A DNA stretch of 6,585 nucleotides, from NCBI GenBank assembly GCA_019312705.1, contig JAFDCW010000654.1, forward strand, positions 1 to 6,585. The letters are read 5' to 3'. The notes below the pieces were generated by a model. That model did no database searches and was not told the DNA's origin. It was given only the letters and a program-made list of their open reading frames with translations. Origin of the DNA: Deltaproteobacteria bacterium. GTDB lineage: Bacteria; Myxococcota; Polyangia; Polyangiales; B10-G4. Positions 1 through 5,538 of this stretch are shown piece by piece (the stretch's first letter is position 1; each line of letters starts with the position of its first letter). Position numbers and translations under genes: made by a program.

Positions 1-10
1 CTTTTAGGTT

Positions 11-25
11 GTTTCCTCAGGAAAC
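11..25 (-). promoter_or_regulatory. Hairpin overlapping a likely Shine-Dalgarno for a gene off the left edge
   Basis: GTTTCC at 11-16 and GGAAAC at 20-25 form a perfect six-base stem with a three-base loop. Read on the minus strand, the second arm includes GAGGAAA (18-12), a good Shine-Dalgarno, so pairing would hide most of it. No start codon is visible in the remaining bases, so the start of the presumed next gene lies outside the window and the spacing to it cannot be checked. Confidence 0.45.
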
Positions 26-42
26 GAGTGCGCATCGGTGAA

Positions 43-58
43 GGGACCGGACGGTCCC
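43..58. repeat. Inverted repeat (hairpin) in the region after cmk
   Basis: GGGACC at 43-48 and GGTCCC at 53-58 can form a six-base-pair GC-rich stem with a four-base loop. No T-run follows on either strand, so it is not a standard intrinsic terminator. It would lie in the 5' untranslated region of a transcript from the promoter at 132-160. Confidence 0.6.
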
Positions 59-131
59 GAATGTGATGCCCAGCTAGGGTTGTTGGCCGCGATCGAGGGT
101 CGAATTACCCCCAAGACTCGCGAGGCGCGTA

Positions 132-160
132 GGGGTAGCAGTCGCCCATAAGCCTGTCAA
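132..160 (-). promoter_or_regulatory. Candidate sigma-70-type promoter downstream of cmk
   Basis: On the minus strand a perfect TTGACA (160-155) is followed, after a 17-base spacer, by TACCCC (137-132) preceded by TGC (140-138), giving an extended -10 layout (TG-n-TA). The -10 is poor, but the -35, spacing and TG are good. It lies 47 bases after the cmk stop and points out of the left edge, so it would serve the next gene. The predicted start near base 125 is followed by a GC-rich stretch like the discriminators of stringently controlled ribosomal promoters; that part is inference. Confidence 0.5.
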
Positions 161-207
161 TGCGGGCAAATTGAGGCCATTCGCATCCAGCGAGGGCTAA
201 GCGAAGG

Positions 208-879
208 CTAGCGGCTCGTGACGACCCGGACGAGCTCATCGACCACCTCGTCGAGATTCATTTTCGACGAGTCGACGATGATGGCGTCGGCGGCGGGCTT
301 CAGGGGAGCGACCGCGCGACCCGAGTCCTGGGCGTCGCGTTCCTCGATCTTGCGCTGGACCTCCGCGATATCCGCTTCAATTCCGCGGGCCCGGAGGTCC
401 TCGAAGCGCCTCCGGGCTCGCTCCTCGGCCGTCGCCGTCAGGTAGACCTTCACCTCGGCGTCGGGAAAGACGACGGTGCCGATGTCCCGACCCTCGAGGA
501 CCACCCCGCCCTCTGCCCCGAGGCGTTGCTGGAGCCCGAGGAGGGCCGCCCGGACCGGACCGTGGCGCGACACGTCGCTGGCGCCCTGGGACATCTCTGG
601 GGTGCGAATGTCCACGGAACGGTCGACGCCGGCCACGTGCAGCAGCGGGGCTCCGCCCTCCCCGAGGACGAAGGTCAGATCGAGGGTCTCGGTGAGCACC
701 CCGAGGGCGTCTCCCTCGTCCCAGCTGACCCCGGCCTCCCGGGCCGCGAGGGCCACGCCCCGGTAGAGGGCGCCGGTGTCGACGAGGACAAAGCCGAGGC
801 GCTGGGCGAGGCGCTGGCTCGCGGTGGACTTGCCGGCCCCGGCGGGGCCATCGATCGCGACGACGGGTCGTTCTCTCAC
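208..879 (-). CDS. cmk: Cytidylate kinase
   Basis: Cmk transfers phosphate from ATP to CMP or dCMP and recycles these nucleotides for RNA, DNA and lipid synthesis in the cytoplasm. At 223 residues it has the normal bacterial length. The P-loop is GPAGAGKST (11-19), DTGALYR (34-40) belongs to the CMP-binding region, GRDIGTVVFPDA (130-141) is the family signature, and the lid region carries RDAQDSGR (181-188). The C-terminal IIVDSSKMNLDEVVDELV (200-217) is typical. The start is GTG, overlapping the aroA stop by four bases, with a strong Shine-Dalgarno. The gene ends in TAG. In many bacteria cmk is followed by rpsA (ribosomal protein S1), which fits the conserved order seen here, but that gene would lie beyond the left edge. 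Confidence 0.98.
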   Translation of the reverse strand: MRERPVVAIDGPAGAGKSTASQRLAQRLGFVLVDTGALYRGVALAAREAGVSWDEGDALGVLTETLDLTFVLGEGGAPLLHVAGVDRSVDIRTPEMSQGASDVSRHGPVRAALLGLQQRLGAEGGVVLEGRDIGTVVFPDAEVKVYLTATAEERARRRFEDLRARGIEADIAEVQRKIEERDAQDSGRAVAPLKPAADAIIVDSSKMNLDEVVDELVRVVTSR

Positions 880-2300
880 GTGCCCTCTCCTTCTCTATTT
901 GCTCTCTCGGCCGACTCTTGCATGTCTTCCATGTCTTCGATGTCTTCTTGGACCACGTCGGCGCCGAGCTTGGTGAGCAACTCGGCGAAGCCTGGGAAGC
1001 TCGTATCGACGCAGCCGACGTCGTCGACGGTGGTCTCTCCGTCCGCGGCGAGGCCCAGGATGGCCGCCGCCATGGCGATGCGGTGGTCCCCGCGGCTCGC
1101 GACCCGCGCTCCCCCGGCGAGGGGTGCGCCCCCCGAGCCTTCGATGATCAGGCCGTCGTCGAGCTCCGTGTGCTCGACCCCAAAGGCGCGGAGGACCGAG
1201 CTCATCGCGTCGAGGCGGTCGCTCTCTTTGACCCGCAGCTCGTGGGCATCACGGATTTCGGTCCGCCCCTTGGCGACGGCCGCAGCCGCGCAGAAGGCGG
1301 GGACCTCGTCGATCATGCGGGTGAGCATCTCCCCCCCGACGAGGCCGCCCCGGAGTTGCGTGTACCTGAGCGAGATGTCGCCGGTCGGCTCGTCTCCGGC
1401 CCCGGCGTCTTTCCATTCGACCGACGCCTGGGCGCCCATCGGACGCAGAGCATCGAGGATGCCGCTCCGGGTCGGGTTGATGCCGACGCCCCGGAGCCGC
1501 ATCTCGCTCCCGGGAACGACCTGCGACGCGACGATCAAGAACGCAGCGCTCGACAGATCCCCAGGGACCGTCCAGTCGAAGGCATGCCACCCGCCCCGAA
1601 ACTTCGCCGGATCGAACATCACCATCGGTCCCACCGTCTCGAGGGGCACGCCGAGGGCGACCAGCATGCGCTCCGTATGGTCCCGCGACAGGGTCGGCTC
1701 TTTCAGCGCCGTCGGCCCGCCGGCATAGAGCCCCGACAAGAGCAGCGCGCTCTTCACCTGGGCGCTCGCGACGGGCATGTCGTATTCGATGCCCCGAAGG
1801 ACCTCGTCCTCGAGCAGGGGCGCGATCGAAAGCGGCGGGTAGGTCTCGCCCTCTTTCTTGCCGCTGACGCCGGCGATGTGGGCCCCCCGGGCACGGAGCG
1901 GCCCGACGATGCGCATCATCGGCCGCCCGGTCAGAGACTCGTCGCCGACGAGGCGGGTCCCGAACTTCTGCGCCGAGAGCAGCCCCGCGAGCAGCCGCAT
2001 GGACGTACCGGAGTTGCCGCAATCGATGGGCCCCTGGGCCATCGAGAGGCCCCGGAGGCCGACGCCCTCGATCCGGACCGCCCCGGACCCGAGGTCTTCG
2101 GCCGGTTCGATCTTGGCCCCCATGGCGACCATCGCGTCGCTGGTCGCCTGGTTGTCGAGGCCTCCGGAAAGCCCTCGGACCGTCGACGTGCCCTCGGCGA
2201 GGGCGCCAAAGAGCAGAGAGCGGTGGCCGATGGACTTGTCGCCGGGCACCGCGACCGTCCCTCGGAGGGCCCCCCGGGAGCGGATGCGCCAACGTTTCAC
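876..2300 (-). CDS. aroA: 3-phosphoshikimate 1-carboxyvinyltransferase (EPSP synthase)
   Basis: AroA joins shikimate-3-phosphate and phosphoenolpyruvate to 5-enolpyruvylshikimate-3-phosphate, the sixth step of the shikimate pathway. It has 474 residues against about 430-450 for most relatives. Visible motifs are VPGDKSIGHRS (18-28, with K22, S23 and R27 for substrate binding; the usual form is KSISHR), GNSGTSMRLLAGLL (95-108), SAQVKSALLLSG (179-190), RDHTERML (206-213), VPGDLSSAAF (245-254), NPTRSG (275-280), MIDEVP with catalytic D331, LRVKESDRL (355-363, E359) and DHRIAM (405-410). The RDHTE, GDKS, SAQVK and NPTR motifs are those listed for class II EPSP synthases. The normal C-terminus ends near residue 450; a 24-residue tail follows, with an EDI-EDM-EDM acidic repeat. 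The start is a GTG overlapping the hisC TGA (GTGA) with only weak Shine-Dalgarno character, so coupling to hisC is likely. The stop likewise overlaps the cmk GTG. Confidence 0.98.
   Translation of the reverse strand: MKRWRIRSRGALRGTVAVPGDKSIGHRSLLFGALAEGTSTVRGLSGGLDNQATSDAMVAMGAKIEPAEDLGSGAVRIEGVGLRGLSMAQGPIDCGNSGTSMRLLAGLLSAQKFGTRLVGDESLTGRPMMRIVGPLRARGAHIAGVSGKKEGETYPPLSIAPLLEDEVLRGIEYDMPVASAQVKSALLLSGLYAGGPTALKEPTLSRDHTERMLVALGVPLETVGPMVMFDPAKFRGGWHAFDWTVPGDLSSAAFLIVASQVVPGSEMRLRGVGINPTRSGILDALRPMGAQASVEWKDAGAGDEPTGDISLRYTQLRGGLVGGEMLTRMIDEVPAFCAAAAVAKGRTEIRDAHELRVKESDRLDAMSSVLRAFGVEHTELDDGLIIEGSGGAPLAGGARVASRGDHRIAMAAAILGLAADGETTVDDVGCVDTSFPGFAELLTKLGADVVQEDIEDMEDMQESAERANREGEGT
887..893 (-). 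promoter_or_regulatory. Strong ribosome binding site of cmk
   Basis: GAAGGAG on the minus strand, within the last codons of aroA, ends seven bases before the GTG at 879. This near-ideal Shine-Dalgarno fixes the GTG as the cmk start and would allow independent initiation as well as coupling to aroA. Confidence 0.85.
921..947 (-). repeat. 9-bp tandem repeat, three copies, inside the 3' end of aroA
   Basis: Three back-to-back copies of a 9-base unit (plus strand CATGTCTTC, CATGTCTTC, GATGTCTTC; one mismatch) lie in the last part of aroA. Because the unit is a multiple of three it stays in frame and encodes EDI-EDM-EDM at residues 452-460. The repeat sits outside the catalytic fold, where copy-number changes would be tolerated. 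Confidence 0.9.
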
Positions 2301-4387
2301 GGCGTGGGTCCCGGAGCCGCGGTCGGGCCGCCGGTCGACGAAATGGGCTCAGGCCGCGGCAACTCCGACATGGCCGCTGCGATGCCGAGGCCAACGAAGC
2401 TCGAGGCCCGGCCGAGAACGGTCCGCGTATCCTCGGCTCCGACCCGGAGGGTGGCCTGAGCCGTCCCATCGGTGGCCGCGGCGCCGAGGCCCTCGAGGAG
2501 CGGGGCAAGGCCCATCAAGGCGACGAGGGGGTTCCTGCGCGTGGCGTCCCGCCTCCGTTCGACCTCGGAGACGAGGGCCGCGGCGACCTGGGGGGAAGTC
2601 GTATCGAGGAGGACCAGCCCATCGAGGCCGTCTGAGAGGCTGAGGTGAAAACCGCCAGCGGTGGCCGCTTCGAGGGCGTCTCGGCGGTCTGGCTCGAGGC
2701 CCACGGCGAAGGCCGCCTTGGCTTCGGGGATGAAGTCCGCCACCGCGGAGACCGCGTGTTGGGTGAAGTCGATGCGCGAAGCCATCTCCTCGAGGACGGG
2801 CTGGGAGAGCGGGCTCTGCCCCTCCTGAGACTCGTGGCGCGCGCGCACCGGGTCGAGCAGCCCCGGCGTCGTCGCTACGACGAGGCCATCCTCGATGACG
2901 GCGACCTCCTCGAACCACCAGGATCCGCGGAAGCGCTGGGGCTGGTCCGGGACTCGGGCGAGGATCGGTCGGTCGCCCCCGAGGCCGCCGAGCTTGGCGT
3001 CGATGGCCGACGCTTCGAAACGCCCTTCGGCGAGAGTGACGATGCCGGGACGACGAGCGTCGCCCGACGGCACGAAGGCCACCCACACCCGGTCGGTGAG
3101 GCCGAGCCAGCGGCGAAGCTCCCCTCCACCGAGGCTCGGCAGGACGGACTCGATGTTCTCTTCGGCCGTGAGGACCCAACCCTCGATCACGTCCCAGTCC
3201 GGTGAAGAGCGCAGCTGGGCCAGGTCGAGGCGGGCCACCACGTACGCGTCGGACGGAAGCAGGGCGTCCGTCGTCAGCGGTGCCCCCGGCCCGGCGCCAT
3301 GCACGGCGAGCTCCTGAACCGCGCCGAGCAGCCGGTCGTTTTCGTCGGGCGTGCCGATGGTGATGCGCAGCCAGGTCGCGATGGGCGGCGGCATCGGCCG
3401 TACGATCACTCCCTGCCGGAGCAGGACGTCGTAGATCTCTTCGCCGGGTCGGCCAAAGTTGGCGAGCACGAAGTTCGTCTGGCTCGGTGCGACCTCGAAC
3501 CCTTGGCCCCGGAGGCCTTCGCTCACCCGGGCCCGCTCGACCCGGTTCATTTCGACATAGCGGGCCACCCACTCTTGGTCGTCGAGGGCCACCCGAGCCG
3601 CCGCCTGACCGAGGGAGCCGACGTTGAAGGGGGCCCGGACGCGGTTGATGTAGTCGATGAGTTCGGGATTTCCGATGGCGTAGCCGACCCGGAGGGCAGC
3701 GAGGCCATAGGCCTTCGAGAAGGTCCGGAGCACCACCAGGCGCTCCCGGAGGTCGCGGAGGCCGAGGCCGCTCTCGAAGTCCGGGGCGTCGGCAAACTGC
3801 ACGTAAGCCTCGTCCAGGATGAGGACCACCTGGGGCGGGAGCTCGGTGAGCAGCCGGCGAAGCTCGGACGCGCCGACGTGGGTGCCCGTGGGGTTGTTCG
3901 GGTTCGCGAGGAAGAGGACCTTCGTCTCGGGCTTCACCGCTTCGAGGAGAGCGTCGACGTCCCAGTGAATGCCGTCTCGAAGGGGGGCCTTGGTGAACGG
4001 CACGTTGGCCGCCGTGGCCGCCAGCCAGTAGCAGATGAAGCTCGGGTCTCCGAAGACCACGTGCTCATTGGGCGATGCGTACGCGCGGCACACGATATCG
4101 ATGAGCTCGTTGCTGCCGTTGCCGAGGCAAATCTCCTCCATGGTCACGCCATGAAACGCAGCAAGGTCCTTGCGCAGGGCGAAGCCGGCCGCGTCCGGGT
4201 AGCGGTGAATCTCCGTCGCCGCCCGGCTGATCGCTTCGAGGACCCGGGGCGAAGGCCCGACTGGGTTCTCATTCGACGCGAGCTTGATGACGTCCGTGAT
4301 GCCGAGCTCCCGTTCGAGCTCCTCGATCGGCTTACCGGGCGTGTAAGCGATCAACCGCTCGATGTTGTCGGCGACGAGACGTTCCAT
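2297..4387 (-). CDS. hisC: HisC-type (histidinol-phosphate / aromatic) aminotransferase with a C-terminal domain of unknown function
   Basis: Residues 1 to about 362 are a complete fold-type I, PLP-dependent aminotransferase of the HisC family. Visible marks are KLASNENPVGPSP (35-47), the cofactor-contact motif NPNNPTGT (162-169), DEAY (192-195), the Schiff-base lysine in TFSKAYGLA (K225), R233 in ALRVGY, and the substrate-binding arginine in WLRITIG (R341). HisC transaminates imidazole-acetol phosphate with glutamate. Enzymes in this position of the aromatic supraoperon are known to act on aromatic keto acids too, so it probably makes phenylalanine from the phenylpyruvate supplied by PheA. 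The protein then continues in frame to 696 residues, almost twice the normal family length (about 350-370). The extra part (about 371-696) follows a linker of about ten residues rich in Gly, Ala and Pro and is described separately. The stop overlaps the aroA start by four bases (GTGA). The aminotransferase call is firm; its exact substrate range and the purpose of the extension are not known. Confidence 0.94.
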   Translation of the reverse strand: MERLVADNIERLIAYTPGKPIEELERELGITDVIKLASNENPVGPSPRVLEAISRAATEIHRYPDAAGFALRKDLAAFHGVTMEEICLGNGSNELIDIVCRAYASPNEHVVFGDPSFICYWLAATAANVPFTKAPLRDGIHWDVDALLEAVKPETKVLFLANPNNPTGTHVGASELRRLLTELPPQVVLILDEAYVQFADAPDFESGLGLRDLRERLVVLRTFSKAYGLAALRVGYAIGNPELIDYINRVRAPFNVGSLGQAAARVALDDQEWVARYVEMNRVERARVSEGLRGQGFEVAPSQTNFVLANFGRPGEEIYDVLLRQGVIVRPMPPPIATWLRITIGTPDENDRLLGAVQELAVHGAGPGAPLTTDALLPSDAYVVARLDLAQLRSSPDWDVIEGWVLTAEENIESVLPSLGGGELRRWLGLTDRVWVAFVPSGDARRPGIVTLAEGRFEASAIDAKLGGLGGDRPILARVPDQPQRFRGSWWFEEVAVIEDGLVVATTPGLLDPVRARHESQEGQSPLSQPVLEEMASRIDFTQHAVSAVADFIPEAKAAFAVGLEPDRRDALEAATAGGFHLSLSDGLDGLVLLDTTSPQVAAALVSEVERRRDATRRNPLVALMGLAPLLEGLGAAATDGTAQATLRVGAEDTRTVLGRASSFVGLGIAAAMSELPRPEPISSTGGPTAAPGPTP
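2300..3277 (-). other. Unrecognised C-terminal extension of HisC (about 326 residues)
   Basis: Residues about 371-696 of the hisC product match no family I can name with confidence. The segment opens with LLPSDAYVVARLDLAQLRSSP (377-397), followed by strand-then-helix units: VWVAFVPSG to EGRFEASAIDAKL (434-466), LDGLVLLDTTSPQVAAALVSEVE (588-610) and AQATLRVGAEDTRTVLGRASSF (643-664). It ends in a Pro/Gly/Ala/Thr-rich tail (from about 677). The opening resembles, from memory, the start of the mature part of secreted or lipoprotein-like hypothetical proteins in Myxococcota and planctomycetes. Here there is no signal peptide, lipobox or membrane helix, so it should be cytoplasmic. It has no TyrA hallmark (no Gly-rich NAD-binding motif), although it occupies the usual tyrA slot. 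Codon and base use match the neighbours, arguing that it is truly coding. Confidence 0.6.
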
Positions 4388-4390
4388 ATT

Positions 4391-4395
4391 TCCTC
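4391..4395 (-). promoter_or_regulatory. Ribosome binding site of hisC
   Basis: GAGGA on the minus strand lies in the 11-base gap between the pheA stop and the hisC ATG. Spacing to the ATG is only three bases, shorter than the usual optimum. It supports the ATG at 4387 as the start and suggests that hisC translation partly relies on ribosomes finishing pheA. Confidence 0.6.
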
Positions 4396-4398
4396 GAG

Positions 4399-5475
4399 TC
4401 AGGTAGGGCGGGGGTATGAGCCGAGCACCTTCAGCATCCGGCTCTTGCCCCGAAGTTCTTCGACCGCGGTCAGCACCGAGCGGTCCGTCAGGTGGCCGTC
4501 GAATTCGACGAAAAAGACGTAACGATAGGGCGTGCCTCGGCCCGGCCGGGACTCGAGGCGCGTGAGGTTGATACCGCGCTCGGCGAAGGGTGCCAAGGCC
4601 TTGAAGAGGGCCCCGGGTTCGTCGTGGACCGAGACCGCGACGACCGTGCGGTCCTGGCCAGTGCGCGTCGGGTAGTCCGTGCCGATGACGGCAAAGCGCG
4701 TCTCGATGCCCGCGACGTCTTCGATGCGCTCGCGGACGATGCGCAGGCCGTGGACCGTCGCCGTGTACTCGGTCCCGACGCTCGCGGCCCCGTGGTCACC
4801 GGACGCAAACTCCGCCGCGACGTCCCCCGAGGGCACATCGAGCAACGTGGCCTTGGGGTGCAGCTCCCGGAGCTTCTTTACGCACGCGGCGAGGGCGCCG
4901 GGAGCGCCGTAGACCTTGTCGATGTCCGAGGCGTTGCCGGTCGACGAGAGCAGGTGATAGCTCGCCGGGACCGAGAGCTCGCCGCGGATTTTGACGTCGG
5001 CGAGCAGCAAGCCCGTGAGGGTCGCGGTGATGGCTCCGTCGCTCGACGTCTCGAGGGGGACGACGCCGAACGACACCCGGGACCGAGCCACGTCCTCGAG
5101 GACCTCGGCGACCCCGGAGACGACCAAGAGCTCCGCCGCCGCCCCGAAGTGTTGCCGGGCCGCGGCCTCGGCGAACCCCCCGGCGGGGCCGAGATAGGCG
5201 ACCGACACCGGGGCGACCATCTGCGCCGATGCGCTGAGCACCTCACGGACGACGGTTGTGAGGGACTGCTCGGGAAAGGCTTCGGCGCGCTCGATGGCGG
5301 CGCGTATGACCTCTTCGTCCCGGGGCAGCGCAAGGTAGGCCTCGGGCTCTCGAAGCCGGAGGGCCACGAGGGCCTCGATGGCCCGGGCACGGGCGTCGAG
5401 GGCCTCGACGAGCGCCGTATCCGCCGAGAGCAGAGCGTCCCGAACGCTGGCGAAGTCGTGGTTCTTATCCGCCAT
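4399..5475 (-). CDS. pheA: Bifunctional chorismate mutase / prephenate dehydratase (P-protein)
   Basis: This cytoplasmic enzyme converts chorismate to prephenate and then to phenylpyruvate, the precursor of phenylalanine. It has 358 residues, close to the usual P-protein length. Residues 1 to about 88 form an AroQ-type helical chorismate mutase; R12, R29, R52 and D53 line up by eye with the E. coli active-site residues R11, R28, R51 and E52, and R40 falls where K39 would be. Residues 92 to about 270 are the prephenate dehydratase, with YLGPAGGFAE (94-103), GVVPLETSSDG (137-147, usually ENST) and the catalytic TRF motif (259-261). An ACT domain follows (about 277-350) with GALF (288-291) and ESRP (308-311), the residues known to bind phenylalanine for feedback inhibition. 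The ATG is the only usable start: no ATG, GTG or TTG lies in frame between it and the mutS stop. No clear Shine-Dalgarno precedes it. hisC follows after 11 bases. Confidence 0.97.
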   Translation of the reverse strand: MADKNHDFASVRDALLSADTALVEALDARARAIEALVALRLREPEAYLALPRDEEVIRAAIERAEAFPEQSLTTVVREVLSASAQMVAPVSVAYLGPAGGFAEAAARQHFGAAAELLVVSGVAEVLEDVARSRVSFGVVPLETSSDGAITATLTGLLLADVKIRGELSVPASYHLLSSTGNASDIDKVYGAPGALAACVKKLRELHPKATLLDVPSGDVAAEFASGDHGAASVGTEYTATVHGLRIVRERIEDVAGIETRFAVIGTDYPTRTGQDRTVVAVSVHDEPGALFKALAPFAERGINLTRLESRPGRGTPYRYVFFVEFDGHLTDRSVLTAVEELRGKSRMLKVLGSYPRPT

Positions 5476-5483
5476 GGGCGGCC

Positions 5484-5512
5484 ATGCTAACCCCGCGATC
5501 AGTCCGGGTCGA
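5484..5512 (-). promoter_or_regulatory. Weak candidate promoter just before pheA
   Basis: On the minus strand TCGACC (5512-5507) is followed after 17 bases by TAGCAT (5489-5484); each matches four of six bases of the sigma-70 consensus. Only eight bases separate the -10 from the pheA ATG, so a transcript started here would be leaderless or nearly so, and no Shine-Dalgarno sequence is seen before pheA. In a GC-rich genome matches this weak can occur by chance. Confidence 0.25.
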
Positions 5513-5518
5513 CCCGGA
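5503..5518. promoter_or_regulatory. Perfect 16-bp palindrome between mutS and pheA
   Basis: The bases TCCGGGTCGACCCGGA are identical on both strands and lie in the 63-base gap between the mutS stop and the pheA start, centred about 35 bases before the pheA ATG. There is no T-run after it on the minus strand, so it does not look like an intrinsic terminator. Its left half overlaps the -35 element of a weak candidate promoter (TCGACC at 5507-5512). It could be an operator for a dimeric repressor or just a short RNA hairpin. The symmetry is certain; the role is a guess. Confidence 0.5.
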
Positions 5519-5538
5519 ACGCAGCCCCCTGAGCCCGA

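Noticed and set aside
43..58. GC-rich hairpin considered as the terminator of the cmk operon
   Set aside because: No T-run follows on either strand, and it lies about 150 bases after the cmk stop, beyond a candidate promoter, so a leader structure fits better.
1..207. Non-coding stretch searched for a tRNA, rRNA or small RNA gene
   Set aside because: No cloverleaf, T-loop motif or rRNA-like sequence was found; only the promoter and hairpins described could be supported.
918..2459. Plus-strand open frame of 513 codons opposite aroA
   Set aside because: It is codon-aligned antisense to aroA, its first codon base facing the aroA wobble base, a frame that stays open by default in GC-rich genes. 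Its product is rich in Arg, Gly, Pro and Asp with no recognisable motif, while the aroA strand encodes a full EPSP synthase.
1249..2508. Minus-strand open frame of 419 codons overlapping aroA in another frame
   Set aside because: The product is dominated by Arg, Pro, Gly and Ala, typical of an out-of-frame reading of GC-rich DNA. It crosses the hisC/aroA boundary and has no motif.
2300..3277. HisC extension considered as a diverged or decayed tyrA
   Set aside because: There is no glycine-rich NAD-binding start and none of the TyrA motifs I know, and the frame is intact rather than decayed. Only the position matches.
2349..3572. Minus-strand alternative frame of 407 codons over the HisC extension, as a rival to it
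   Set aside because: It is extremely Arg/Pro-rich with no signal peptide or motif, whereas the HisC frame there shows alternating strand and helix patterns and normal composition.
3299..4522. Plus-strand open frame of 407 codons opposite hisC and the end of pheA
   Set aside because: It has the same antisense frame relation as the shadow over aroA, runs across the end of one real gene into another, and shows no family motif.
4492..5490. Plus-strand open frame of 332 codons opposite pheA
   Set aside because: It is again wobble-aligned antisense to a well-supported enzyme, with a low-complexity Arg/Gly/Asp-rich product.
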